Program-made: the position numbers and the translations under genes | Origin: Chrysoperla carnea | Taxonomy: Eukaryota > Arthropoda > Insecta > Neuroptera > Chrysopidae | Direction: 5' to 3' | DNA length: 64,000 nt | Assembly (NCBI RefSeq): GCF_905475395.1 | Contig: NC_058342.1 | Span: forward strand, 33,438,140-33,502,139 | In this document: piece after piece, positions 1 to 13,200 of the stretch | How positions within the stretch are numbered: the first letter of the stretch is position 1 | Layout: every line of letters begins with the position of its first letter | Notes under the pieces: generated by a model | The model's input: only the letters and a program-made list of their open reading frames with translations | What the model was told of the DNA's origin: nothing | The model's database searches: none

Positions 1-290
1 TTATAAGGAACACTTTTTATATTAAAACTTTTGCTCTATCTCTAACAATTTACAAGTCCTTGACCTATGTTGCTCATTTACGAACTCGTTTTCAATTTTT
101 ACGTCCTGGCCATGCTATAAAATTTCCAGCTTGATATCTCTTTTGGTTTTTAAGTTATTGTGATCGTGAACGGACAGACTAATTCGATGATTTTATGAAA
201 ACCTATTTCAATATTTTTACCTACAAGCTTGGGACTAAAATTAGTATACCTTGATATATATTACATATATACAGGGTATAAAAATTGTGC
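1..290 (+). mobile_element. TE-X copy, cut by the window edge
   Basis: Right half of the element, from 'ataaggaacac' through 'tctctaacaatttacaag' to 'atatatacagggtataaaa' near 282. Confidence 0.82.
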
Positions 291-615
291 AAACATTATC
301 ATATTATTATAATATCTAAGTATATTTGAATGTGTAGAAGTAATGGTATCACAATCTTAGTACAGTACCTATGACTATGAGATGTGTAGTATTGTGTACT
401 TCAGTACTTGTACCTAACTCAATTTAATATCACAATAAGATTATGAAGCTGTACTAGTACTGTGAATATGTACTCTTAAAAATTGTACGAATAAGATGCT
501 GAACTATGAGAGATGGTGTGTAATAATAATCTAAATCATTCTACTAGTATACATTCAAATCAAATATTATCAACCATACTATACTCCAAGTACCATGTAT
601 TCAAAAAATAAGTTC

Positions 616-922
616 AATAATAATAATGGAATTTAACCTCCGTTTCTATGACATATACGCCTTATAACAGAGGCCACCCACATCATTATTTGTTAGTCTT
701 TATTTATTTTATTTATTACATACATATTTACAATTAAATTTGTGATGTGGTTGGATTCGGTTACTTCGTTCTTATCCAAGCGACGATAATGTGATTAACT
801 CTGCACCCCCATTAATTATAATTGTTCTCACTGCCGCTGCCTGGACTCGAATCCGCAACCTTGCAGGCAGTAGCCAAACAGTCAAAGACTAACGCCTTAG
901 ACCGCTCGACCACTGGGCCGGT
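616..922 (-). mobile_element. SINE1 copy, reverse, variant head
   Basis: Body and tail as in other SINE1 copies (3' tail AATAATAATAATGG read on +, then 'ttaacctccgttt'), but the head is an AACCGGCCCAGTGGTCGAGC type, about 20 bases different from the common one. Contains pol III A and B boxes. Confidence 0.85.
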
Positions 923-969
923 TCAAAAAGAAGTACCTAGTATTATTGTAGACATTTTTAAATTTTTAG

Positions 970-1800
970 GAGTAGGTAATTACGTTAGGTTAGGTTAGAG
1001 TGGCTGTCCTGGGGTGTGACACACTTAGACCATGGGGTCCGTTGTTATACCGAAAAAGGATTGGTCAATTCCCGGTCACTACTCCGTGAACCATTTTGAG
1101 CTGTTCAAGAAGCGCAAAGCTGCTTTGACGTCAACTGACTTTAGATCAGAGAGGTCGTCAAAGAGAGGCTGGCTCAAGTAAGTCCAGCTTCTCATGACAA
1201 GAGCTGGACAGCGACAGGAACGGTGAGACATCGTCTCCTCCTGCTTGACAAAGTGACAGCTCCTGCTGTAGTCGTGATACACTGCCAGGCCCTGCCACCC
1301 AGCCAGTGTCCTGTAATAGCCGCAATAACTTTGCTAATAGAGGCCCTTGGAAGCGATGTAAGATCTTTGGATTGTAAGACCATATCTGTCTTGTCGTACC
1401 ACAATAACGTTTCTCCCTGCATTTAAGATCGGTCCTTTTTAAGATATCCTCTTTAAAGAGTAGCTTGCAGTTCGCGAACGGAACTCCCGGCTAATTATTG
1501 TTGCTTTTATCCGACAGGATTGTGCCATTTCTAGCAAGCTTGTCGGCTTCACAATTTCCTCAAATGTCCCTGTGTCCCGGTACCCATACCAGGTTTTCAT
1601 TCATTTGTTCCGCCAGCTCGTTTAAGGATGTACGGCAGTCCCTAACTACCTTTTGAGGTAAGATAAACTGAGTTGAAGGATTTAAGAGCTGCTTGGATTT
1701 CGGTGAAGATAGTAATATCGCTGCAGTTAAGAGTGATCAGTCTTATACATTCACATACCTCGTGAATTGTGTTCACTTCCGCTTGAGTAGGTAATAGGAT
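970..1800 (-). mobile_element. LINE 3' fragment (RNase H-containing, I/R1/Jockey-like)
   Basis: On the reverse strand, 1490-1630 encodes an RNase H piece with LVWVPGHRDI and GNCEADKLARNG. It is followed by the zinc-knuckle tail with SHRSCRCPALVMRSWTYLSQ and a short C-terminal block (SVDVKAALRFL). The 3' end reads 'ggacagccactctaaccta' with tandem CCTAA. Frame breaks show it is dead. Confidence 0.82.
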
Positions 1801-1824
1801 ATTATCGTTGGTGAAAAATAAATC

Positions 1825-2304
1825 ATGAAATTTGAAAAAATATACTTAAATATTCTGATTTCGAATCATAAAAGCACATTTTTCTTTTGAAATATTAAAA
1901 TTAAAAATCGTAATTTTTAAACTGTATATCACGTGACCTAAAACGTGGGTAAGCCCTGCTGTGATGTCATAGCGGTATGAGTCATAGGCCATCTATTAGT
2001 TCAGTGTAGACAGCTGGGTATAATATATACATAGATAATAAGTACTTATATTTATTATAATCAGATGTCTATGAATATATCTGTCAAACTTATTTGTGTT
2101 ATTTCATATAGTGATACCCATATTACGTCATCAAATTGAATGCCCGTGTTTTCGACAGTTTAAAAAAGGTTTAAAATTTAAGTTTTTGGCAAGAAAGTTT
2201 GTGTATTGTTCCGAAATAAATTTTTGGTGGCTTTTTATTAGCAAAATCAACATTTTGAAGTACTTTTTCAAAAATAGTGGAATACCCTATTACGGACATC
2301 CTTA
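1825..2304 (+). repeat. Dispersed repeat R5, copy 1
   Basis: About 480 bases with 'atcacgtgacctaaaacgtg', 'tagacagctgggtataata' and 'gtgatacccatattacgtca'. A reverse copy lies at 33210-33725. No coding sequence; frames in it (2096-2305) are not conserved between copies. Confidence 0.82.
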
Positions 2305-3126
2305 ATTTTTGTTAACTTCGGTAATGTTTTTTAAAAATAGTATCAAATTATTACATGAATTAGAATAATTATCCGCCCCCGTGTATCAAAAATAAATTTG
2401 ATAGTAAAAACAATATGAAATTTGAATAAAAAGTATAATAAATAATATAATAAAGTAAAAAAATTGATATATCGGGTAAACGACTTTTTTTTTTTGCATT
2501 TACAATGTATTAAAATATGTTCCAACGAAGAAATAGTAGGTCTTACGTGAATATCGTGACTTGGGTTTGAACCGCTTCAAGTAGTTCCCACGCTCAGCGG
2601 GCAGCCTCTCAGTATGATGTTCTATACTGTATTTGTATTCAGATTCAGATTTTTAGTATATTAGTACAGCGGCTAACGGCGCTTCGCTCCATATACCGAT
2701 GTACCTATTGTTCAATTCAAACTTTTTCACTTAACTTTTAAGTCATAACATGTGCAATATGACTTATCTTTGTTTTTAGCGCAAAAACACTTCACGGTTG
2801 TTCATTGTTGCTGGAAATAAATCTACCTTTAATTGTCGAATTTGCTTAAAGATTAAAGTGTAATGGAACTGCATCTTCTAAAGATTCATTTTATAGAGTT
2901 ATTAAAAAATCTTATTTTCATGAAAACTTTGGCCAAAAAATGCTACTGGTTCAAATTGATTCTCGAGTTATTTGTCTTACAAGGCTCAAATTTGAAATTC
3001 AATGAACTAAACGCCGTCATATCTTGAAAATACGCTCAAATAAAACCGAAATTTTCCATTTTTGGGTAAATTTTACAAAAATGTTTATAAATATAAAACA
3101 AAAAATATCAATTTTTAATGCAATAT
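2305..3126. other. Unassigned AT-rich sequence
   Basis: No gene or repeat family recognised; short open frames on either strand show no family features. Confidence 0.5.
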
Positions 3127-3607
3127 TTAAGGTGATTGTAAACCTATAGTATTGTAAAAAAGTTTTGGTTTATTGCACGGTACATACATATAAATCAAAT
3201 ACATGCTTTGTAGCCAAGTAATGAGTTATTTTTGGCATTATAATACCATGCAACTACAAAAATATATAATATATTGTATGCAAGTGATGATTATAAATTT
3301 GATAATATAGATACCGCTCTTCAATCTTTAAAAAATGATGGTATTATTATAAGCTACAAGATTGTCTAAATATTTTAGATAGTTTTTTATCACACTCTCT
3401 AGATTTTTTGATATAGAAATATCCAATTGAAAAGGATAACCTATTTGATTCATCATTTTTTCAGCCAAATTTGAACGATAAAAAAATTAATAAAAAGCCC
3501 GATAACCTAGGAATTTTTTGTGATTTTCGGAAACTTAATTAAAAAAATGTATTTATGAAGTTTCATTGAAATCCTTAGTATTATTCAATCCTTGTACATC
3601 TCCTTAA
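3127..3607 (+). mobile_element. TE-Y copy 1, TTAA-flanked non-autonomous element
   Basis: Begins TTAAGGTGATTGTAAACC and ends with TTAA at 3604-3607. It contains 'gttttggtttattgcacgg' and 'ctctctagattttttgat' and has an internal deletion compared with the copies at 21471 and 23612. No coding frame. Confidence 0.82.
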
Positions 3608-4003
3608 AAGAGTAGCATTTCAAATTCACAAAACACTTGGACCGATGTATAATGATTGTATTGCAAACTGCACTTGGCCGCTGTACTATAATACAGATAC
3701 TGAATACAGAGCAAGAGCAAGACATACTAACTATCACTAGAGCAGAGCAGATCAGCAGAGCACTCACTTACTTCATATCCAACTGTAAGCTCCAGAGAGT
3801 AGATTACTCTCTTTATTTCTGTACTTATATTTTTTACCATTATTAACTTGCGTGCAATGTTTCATTATTTTTAAGTTTTTGTATATTAAAACTTATTATT
3901 TTCATCCCGAAAATAGAAATAAATTGTTTTAAATATATTTTAACACTGGATGAACAGGGACGGTAGACTTTTTTTTAACGTGCAGTTTTACACAAATTGT
4001 AAA

Positions 4004-4296
4004 GAGCCTAAATGGCCGAGCGGTCTAAGCCGTTTGCCTTTAACTGTTTGTCGATTTAGACTTAGGTTGCGGGTTCGAATCCAGGCAGCGGCAGTGTGAA
4101 CAAATTACAATTAATGGGAGTGCAGAATTGATCACATTGTCGTCGCTTGGATAAGAACGAAGTAACCGACTCCACCCACATCAATTTTTGTAATTAAATA
4201 AATAAAGAATAACAAATAATGATGTGGGTGGTCTCTGTTAGACATAGGCGTATATGTCAAAGAAACGGAGGTTAAACCTCATTATTATTATTATTA
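4004..4296 (+). mobile_element. SINE1 copy, full
   Basis: Starts GAGCCTAAATGGCCGAGCGG (type II tRNA-like head, Leu/Ser style), B box GGTTCGAATCC, a unique body with 'cgtcgcttggataagaacg' and 'aacaaataatgatgtgggtgg', and an (ATT)n tail. Confidence 0.92.
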
Positions 4297-4799
4297 CAGT
4301 TCCTAATTTAGAACACTGTAATTGTAATTGGGTTTGTTGAATAAAAAATAATCATCAATTTTTAGCGAATTGCTGAAGGAAATGGAGCTACTGCTTTTGT
4401 ACTGTTGTTCTTCGAATATTCATCGATCAAAAATCCAAATGTTTCTGGTATAAAATTCATCGTTTTACTGTAGCTCCATCTGTTGGATAATTAACAAAAC
4501 TGTTAATTTTAACTGAATTCTTAAACCATTAAATTTTTTAAAAGTTTTTGTTAACTTTTGCATACAATTCTTAATTAAAGCTATTACGTCACACGATGTG
4601 CTACGAAAATTTGTTCTTCGGACAATTTCGTTTCTCTTTCAAAAAGTTTTTTAAAAACTGTTTATGTAACTTTCAAATTATTATGAAAAATAAAGACAGT
4701 TTTGTTATAAAACTTATATGCGATCTTCCCACTTTAATTCCTCCGAAGATTGTAATTATTGAGAAAATTGGGTCTAACAAAATTAGGACTTATATTTAC

Positions 4800-5167
4800 T
4801 TAAGGAGGATCCCTCACCAGTAATAGAAAAAAATAAATTAGTAGAAAATGATCCAAATTTTTAGTATGTTGTAGTTAACGATACATATTATTAAATAAAT
4901 AAAAAATTTGGGGATTATTGATTCTTATCGATCAATTAAGAGAGTAATTAATTAATTAAAAATACACTAAATAACATAGCATGATATGAGGATGATTATG
5001 TTATTTAGTGTATTTTTAATTAATTAATTACTCTCTTAATTGATCGATAAGATACCCAAATTTTTATTTATTTAATAATATGTATCGTTAACTACAACAT
5101 ACTAAAAATTTGGATCATTTTCTACTAATTTATTTTTTTTCTATTACTGGTGAGGGATCTTCCTTAA
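4800..5167. mobile_element. Foldback MITE with TTAA ends
   Basis: A nearly perfect inverted repeat with arms of about 175 bases and a short central loop around 4979-4998. The ends read TTAAGGAGGATCCCTCACC and, reversed, TTAAGGAAGATCCCTCACC, flanked by or including TTAA at 4800-4803 and 5164-5167. It would form one long hairpin. Confidence 0.92.
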
Positions 5168-5901
5168 TCAATAATTTATTGGTCTGACTTAGAAAGGTAA
5201 TATACACGGGTTATTATTTTTGTATTATACACTAGTTTAAAGTACACACCCGGTAAAATTATTAAAACAATGTCCCTTTAATTCCGTCTCTAATTTTCCA
5301 TGAAAATCATAATTGTAAAAAATTAAACAATTTAATTCGTTTTTTAGCCATGTTGAGTTTATTTATTAGATTCTGAGTACCAATATTGTACAGAAAATAT
5401 CGACTCTTCCTGTGAGAAGCTTCAGGAAATGTGAAAAATTGGGGGAAATTCTGGTCGGAAAAGATGTAAGCTCCCTAAAAAAAGTTTTACTAAAATTACT
5501 AAATAGAGTATCACAAAAATTCTACTTTTTGGAAAAAACAGATAACAAATCAGAATTTTCTACGGTACCTCAGTCCTAAAAAGGTAAAAAATCAGCCCAT
5601 TTAACGGTTGGTGAGTAGGTTCCGAAATTTCTTTAGAGCATACCGAACTTTTGATCCAAGGCCAGGACAAAGTAAAAATTTTTGGTCTTGAGAGATTCAA
5701 TGTACTCGAAAAGTTGTGGCATTGACCATGCTTGTGACAGAATGTGTGGCAATCAATGGGTGGATCAATCCCCCTTTTTGGTGGTAAACCCTCTGTTTAT
5801 ACGCTTGTTTGCAGAATATCAAAAGTAATAACATCCATCACCTAATTATGAAATTATATTTATTAAACGATGGAGAATATGAATATAGTATTTATTAACT
5901 G
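5168..5901. other. Unassigned AT-rich sequence
   Basis: Nothing recognised between the TTAA foldback MITE and the hAT MITE. Confidence 0.5.
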
Positions 5902-6111
5902 CAGTGGCGGATTTACCAATAGGCTGAGAAGGCTGGACCAGCTATGGCTGCAAATTTAAGAGGCGGCAAGACTTGACTCTAAGTAGTTTTAAAGCATACC
6001 TTACCTCAAACCCTTGACAAAAATCCTCACCGCTTGACAAATCGATCCCTTAGTTTAAAATCATATTAATAACGGGGACTTACTGGCGGTAAATGTGTAT
6101 ATCCGCCACTG
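5902..6111. mobile_element. hAT-type MITE with target duplication
   Basis: A 210-base element with ends CAGTGGCGGAT and ATCCGCCACTG. Flanks are attaactg (5894-5901) and attaacta (6112-6119), an 8-bp duplication with one mismatch, as expected for hAT. No coding capacity. Confidence 0.88.
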
Positions 6112-6437
6112 ATTAACTAGCAAAATACATGGCGGTACATGGGTGCAATGCAGTCAGCAGTTCAGCACTAGCACTTAGCAGTGCTTGTATAGAATGCGTA
6201 ACAATAATCGTGAGATTATTTACAAATCAATCGATAGAGGGCATTATTTTTTATGAGATATGTAAGAAAGTATAATTACACATATCATTTATTGCACGAA
6301 ATATGAATTTCTATATGTTTTTATGGCTAATTGTAATGACCGCACCGATTCTACCTAACTACAGTCAAAATCGGTAATATCGACCGACATCGCTTATTAC
6401 GATGATTTGGAAAGATTCTAACTGAATTCAAACATAA

Positions 6438-6902
6438 ACAAGTGAAAACAAACAATTGACTGAGTTAATTGTTGAAATACCATGTATAGACAGTGTTGAT
6501 TACTCTGTCACATTACACATACATACATATCACACATATATAACTGATATTCTCATATAATGCATACTATACAATTTGCGTGTAATTTGCGCTCTCATGG
6601 GTAAACTGTGATGTTTACGAAAAAAGGTTTCAAACAAAAGTTGTTTAGTTTTTTATAAGGAACATTTCTTACATTTAAACTTTTGTTCTATCTTTAACGG
6701 TTTACAAGATGGGTCTTACGGACCCAAGACTTGACCTCACTTTTTACGTCCTAGGCACACTAAAAACATTTCAGCTTGATATCTCTCAAAAACGGAGTTA
6801 TCGTGATTACAGACGAACAGACGACAGACAGACAATCGGAAATGAACTAATTAGGTGATTTTATGAACACCTTTACTAAAATTTTGTTTATATCAATTAG
6901 TT
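6438..6902 (+). mobile_element. TE-X copy
   Basis: Begins 'aacaagtgaaaacaaacaat' and continues to 'gaacacctttactaaaatt', lacking the last part with the 3' hairpin. Confidence 0.85.
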
Positions 6903-7129
6903 TATGAATTGATTGCCAAATTTCTCTTAAATTATTTCTAATTTGATCCAAAAAATACAAAAATTGGGTTCATTCTACGATTGAACGAATATTTTTAAAG
7001 ATATTTCTTGAAATCCTATAGGAAAAGCGATAGCAGGTGTTTTTTTTTGATATTTTTTATTTATTTATTTACAAAGTGTTTTTGGCTAATTGTAATGACC
7101 GTTTGGTATTTGTTTCCGAAAAACTGTAG

Positions 7130-7287
7130 GGAGAATCATTGTGAGATTGAGCGACGTCGGCGTAACAAGATGACTGCATATATTACGGAATTATCCGATA
7201 TGGTACCAACATGTAGTGCATTGGCACGCAAACCAGATAAATTAACGATACTTCGAATGGCTGTGGCACACATGAAAACACTTAGAG
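7130..7287 (+). CDS. tgo: tango exon, bHLH domain
   Basis: Starts after ctgtAG and ends before GTAAGT. One base completes a split codon, then the basic region [14 protein letters not shown], loop and helix 2 ([17 protein letters not shown]) follow, nearly identical to ARNT/Tango. The His, Glu and Arg that contact the E-box half-site are all present. The reading frame stays open upstream to 7008, but that part is intronic and unlike the family. Confidence 0.95.
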
Positions 7288-10200
7288 GTAAGTACATGCT
7301 TTCTATTTTATTTTTATATTCCAGTAGGAAAATTTGATAAGAAAACAACACAATTTTTTTTTTACATAATTTGTTTACTTAAAGTAATTAGCAAATAACT
7401 TGCATCCCCATAATTTAGCTGGAAACACTCTCCAGATTTGATCGGGAGATTCCAGAAATCGTGTAATTACGATATCTACATATAACCCTTCAGAGTTCAG
7501 CAAATTAAGAGAAGTATTTTTTTGCAAATTTTCAATTATGGCCAATCTGGGTTTACAAAACATCAAAAATATCGTACAGTATTATGATTCAATCACATAA
7601 TTAGATTCTCCCGACTTTCTGGAACTTGGAGATAGCACCCCTACTTAGCTCCCAAAAGTTTTTGTTGTTAAACGATAAATGTTAAAGTTGACTTGATTAT
7701 TAAATAGGCAACTTGAATTACGTATACGTTATACATGTATAATAGTTTTCGATTATTTGACATACACTTAACATTTACGTCATACAAGTTGCCTAATTAC
7801 TACTTTTTTGATTTAGCTCTCTAAATTTTATATAATTAATAAAGTGACATACATTTTTTACTATAAAATAACCAAATAAGTCGGATAGAAGTTAGCTATC
7901 TAAATTTATGTAAAGATCTATGGATACTAAGCATATTTAATTATGATAAAGCTAAATTTTAAAAGATAGATGTAACCAAAGTAAGTTTTAGGTTGGTAAT
8001 AAAATTAATCGGGCAGAAGTTAGCTATCTAAATTTAATTTTGAGATCTATGAATAATATGAATATTTAACAACGGAACTGTAAAAATACAACAATAAAAT
8101 TAAAATTCACAGTAACAAACTTAAATATTTCATAATAAAATTTATAATATAAAAAATATAAATATATATATAATAATGGGGTTTAACCTCCGTTTTTGTG
8201 ACGCATGCCTAATCACAGAGGCCACCCACATCATTATTTGTTAATCTTTATTTAATCAATTACAAACATATACAATTACATTTTTGATGTGGGTGGAGTC
8301 GGTTACTTCGTTCTTATCCAAGCGACGACAATGTGATCAAATCTGCACTCCCATTAATTATAAATTGTTCACACTGCCGCTGCCTGGTTTCGAACCCGCA
8401 ACCTAAGTCTAAATAATCCTACGTTCTAAAACTAGCGCTTTAAACCGCACGGCCATTTAGACTCTTCTATAAATATATATATAAAAATTTCTATAAAGAA
8501 AAGAAAAAAAAACAAAAACTGAAACTCACAGGCAAAGCAGGCAGGCAACATTATAAATAAATTTAAAATTCATGGGACATAACTTGTTATTTAGAATAAT
8601 TAACGAGAATGGTTTGAGCTACCACTCTTTTTTTTTTATATTATAAAATAAAAAGACAAAATACTAAAAATTTTAATATTACCTGAGTATTCAATGAATT
8701 CGTAATTAGTTGGGTTCGAGTATTCAATTCAAAAATTCTTTAATTTTAATAAAAAGCCTTTTTTAAAGTGCTAAGTAATCTTAAATTAAATTAGAAAATC
8801 AGAATACTTTAAAAGTAGGGGATTTAAGGATGTTTAGGGACAAGATTTTGTTTAAACATTCAGCTCTCGATATTTCGAAAACCAAAGAGCAGATATCGTA
8901 AAAATTTATTCTTATTTTTCGTCTACATTCATGAAGTTATAATAAAATTCATCATCAAAGTTGATCGGGAACAAAGCAATTGACTCTCCCTCTTGGGCGT
9001 CCTACCAGACTGGCCTCACGACGGGCAATCAAACATTTTCCGATCCCCGTGAAAGAGATTTTCCTGCTACCGAATGTTTTTGAAGTTATACATTTTTTAG
9101 AAGCCTTGTGAAAAAAATGATAAGAGAACTACATCCTGAAGTTAGTTACAATTTTTTAACACCATGAAGTTAGTCGATAAACGAAATATCACTCACAATA
9201 TGTATCATATTAGTATGTATTATTTGTTTACATTATTTATAAATTATTATATTTGTTATCACCAAAGAAGTGTAAATATAAGTTAACACATCCTTTTTTT
9301 ATTAACCACCGAACTAAAAAAAAGGGGTCTTATAAGTTTGACCGCTATGTGTGTCTGTCTGCCTGCCTGTGCCATCGTTTCGTTTAAACGAATGAACCGA
9401 TTTTGATTTTTTTTGTTTCGTTTGAAAGGTAATTTAATGGAGAGTGTTCTTAGCTATGTTTCAAGTACGAGCTTAGGGTTCCGTACTTGGAAAAACTAAA
9501 AAATTGGCGATGATCTTGAAAATCGGTTCTGTTTGGAAAAGGCTTTAAGGAAAAAAGTAATTTATTGGAGGGTGTTCTAAGAAATGGTTCAAGTGCGAGC
9601 TTAGAGTTCCGCATTGAAAAATTTGTCGGGAGTTTTAAAAATTTTGTGAATTTCACTTGTATCGCTGACTGCAAAGAAATAAAGAACTCAAACAGAAATA
9701 GATCTGCGGATTACAGGCTGGTTATAACCATAAAGATAATACAATAGAGCCGCAAACTTGTAGCCAAAATGTTTGATCGCAGTAAAAAGAGACCAGATCA
9801 GATAGGCGCGTATAGCTCTAAGGTCAAGGATTCTCTTATTTCGTTTTCTATGTATTTACACCTCTATGTTATTATCTCTATGGTTATAACCGATTTTAAT
9901 TGTATTGTTGCTCGAACAATATAACAAAAGGATGTAAAAATATTACATACAATACAATGACGTTTGCTGATGTGATGGATTTATGAGAACTGAGGGGGTG
10001 TCTTATTTAAGTGCGGGTGACGGGTGTCGGGTATTTATACATACATATAAATATAAATATATTATAAATAATTGTGTTAATATTCTGGACATGAAGATTA
10101 TGTGGTATTTTAAGACAATATTTATTCAGAAGTCGTGCTTTTCACATCCGGCGTTAGAATATTTTGTTTACTGATTGGCTATTGTGGCCACTTGTACGCT

Positions 10201-13200
10201 GAATGCATTGGTTCACTCATATCATTCACTCACTTAAAAACAATATAACTTAGTCTTTTCTCAGAGTTTTTTTCATTTCTACGTAAGGGCCGCACCTTAA
10301 AACATTTAAATTTTTCTATAATTAATTATCATATTGTGGAATTTTATTGTAGTCGGGTGAAATTAGGTTTTTAATTTTAAGAATTCACTAAAATTTCATG
10401 TGTTATGTATTACACAATTTAATCCACCCCGAACCTATATTAATATATAATTTGATACCTCACACATCTAAGTGTCTCTGAATTGGTGAAATAATTTTAT
10501 TAATTTAAGTATGCTTTATTTTTTTGTTTTCTTTATAAATAAAGACAAAAATATATTTTTTTAGTATTCGCTACTCAATTAAATCAATTATTGTTTTATC
10601 ATAGTCCCTTCTATATTCTAAAGTGACACCTAATAATTTCATGAATTTGATAGATCTGTCTCAGGTTTATCTCCCAAATCAGGCCTCAGATCAAAATTTG
10701 GTAAAGAGCTTTTCCATTTGTCTTGATAAGCTTTATTTACTGGTATAATTTTCTGCTATCAATAACAGAACACGCTGTATATAAAACATCCTCTTTTTTG
10801 GTCGCTAGGACCAAAAAACTTACTTTTTACAGGGTTAAAATTGAAATATAAACATTTTTTGGGCTAATAATATATTTGGAGTTTCAAGGCCAAAAATTAA
10901 CTTCAAAAAAGAATTTTTGATGAACAGGTTTTTAACATTTTACAGCATTTTCTGGATTATTTATTCGACTGTCATTATAAGATGAATTTTTGTATTAGGT
11001 ACAGGGAATACTAGTCAAGATGGAGCATACAAACCTTCATTTTTAACTGATCAAGAATTAAAACATTTAATTTTGGAGGCAGCCGATGGATTCCTATTTG
11101 TTGTGAACTGTGATTCTGGTAAAATAATGTATGTATCAGATTCAATAGCGCCAGTATTACATTATAGTCAAGTAAGTATTATCAACGAGCGACGAACAAC
11201 GAGCGCCATTTACGATTAATTAATTGAACTAATTCTTCTGTACTTTTTATATTAGAATGATTGGTATGGGACAAGTTTTTTTGATCATTTACATCCCGAA
11301 GACGTTGATAAAGTTCGTGAACAATTATCAACGCAAGAACCTCAGAATAGTGGACGAATTTTAGATTTAAAAACTGGTGCTGTTAAGAAAGAAGGCCACC
11401 AAGGTAAATTATCAAATTTTTGGTAATCAGGCCAAATATTACGTCATTTTCGCTAAGTGGGATATTTGTTTAAAGCAAAAATTTGTATTATAGTTTCGAA
11501 ACTTTGCTCAAATTACCTGACTATTTCTGTCTATTTTAAGATTTTAGCAAAAATTGTCTGTTTATTTTTGCAAAAAAGTTTGATAATTAAATATTCGAAA
11601 AATATAGAAATTGGCCATTTGTCCAAAATAAAAATCATACGATAAGATAAAGCTAAACCCAAAAACCAAGATTTGTGGGTAAAATTATTGCTGAATGCAA
11701 AGATTTCGATAAAGAATCAGGTTCATTCCCAAAGATTCTAAATCAAAGGCGTACCCTGCTTTTGGCTCAAAGAGGGGAGGCAAGAATTTGGTTTAAAGAG
11801 GGCAAATATGAAATTTTCGGCCTACAAATTTTATAAATTCAATAGTACTTACCATAAACACATGCTAAGCCAAACACATCAATTGGAAGTCGAAGTCTAG
11901 GGAAAGGGAGTAGCCGCTCTGATATGCCCCTTGATCGAGGCTTAAATTCCCTAACATTTTCAAGTTTTTGTTTTACAAATTTCCAATTTTGCCAAAACGA
12001 TGAAGATTTTTGGCCTTTTAACGCGCAATAATTAATTTCCTTTTTTTTGGAAATAGCTTCAATGCGGCTATGTATGGGATCTCGGCGAGGTTTTATATGT
12101 CGAATGAAAATTGGTAATGTATCAACCGACATGAGTTTAGGTCAAATGATTCGTTTGAAGCATCGTGGAAGCTTAAGTGGAACGCAAGAGGGCTCCAATT
12201 ATGCTGTAATTCATTGTACTGGGTATATTAAAAATTGGCCCCCAAACGGTAAGTATTTATTCATTATTAAAACATCCCGGTTGGAATTATGACGAGAGGG
12301 GTTAAAAAACGGATTTTCCTGATCTTATTTTATGCTAAAATTCCTAATAAATTGCTAGGATAGTTCTGTGAAATTTAGTGCTGTCTCAAGAATTGGATTG
12401 TTTGGGGTACTGCCTGAGGATTCTCAACCAGATCCTTAGGTGTTTTAACTTGCTTTTTGATGAGATAGCCCATGGATCCCGAATATCTTAAGACAGCCCT
12501 AAAAATTGTATAACACAATTTTCATGGCTCTGATATTCACTTCTAAAAACACCTTATATTCGAATCGGGATCCCCCTCTCCGGCTTAAAATAAGGCGAAG
12601 TTGTGTGTTTACCTGGACAGTTATAAAATTTTTACAGATATGTTTCCTGGTGTACAAATGGATCGCCAAACTCAAGACGATGACATTCATGGATCTCATT
12701 GTTGTCTAGTGGCAATTGGTCGTTTACAAATATCGTCATCCTCGAATCCAGTCGGTGATTTATCAAGTGGATCAAACGATGTTAACGAATTTATCTCTCG
12801 GCATGCGGTCGATGGTAAATTTAGTTTTGTGGATCAACGTGTTATTGGATTATTAGGCTATACACCAGTTGATTTATTAGGCAAATGTTGTTTTGATTTC
12901 TTTCATCCAGAGGATCAAATCCACATGAAGGATAGTTTTGAGCAAGTGTTAAAGTTAAAAGGACAAGTCATATCAGTCATGTATAGATTTCGAACGAAAA
13001 ATCAGGAATGGTTGTGGTTACGGACTTCGGCATTTGCGTTCCTGAATCCGTACACGGATGATGTGGAATATATTGTGTGTACAAACGTTGCTGCTCAGTA
13101 TGTATTTTTAAAGGTTTTATCCTCAAAAGATGTTCGACCTAATCCGGAACACAATTATCCAATTCTTCACAATAGAATTATATAAAAGTTGTCGTAATTT

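Larger units (their letters stand above)
7288..10998 (+). other. tango intron after the bHLH exon (3.7 kb)
   Basis: Holds a SINE1 copy (8171-8464, reverse), the start of a TE-Z copy (8827-8980), a common insect repeat motif around 9300-9650, and dispersed repeat R6 (10405-10776). No coding sequence was recognised in the rest. Confidence 0.8.

Noticed and set aside
2096..2305. A 69-residue open frame as a gene
   Set aside because: It lies in dispersed repeat R5 and is broken in the reverse copy at 33210-33725.
7008..7129. In-frame ATG and open frame upstream of the bHLH exon as the tango start
   Set aside because: The residues are hydrophobic intron translation unlike any ARNT N-terminus, and a good acceptor (ctgtAG) sits at the point where similarity begins.
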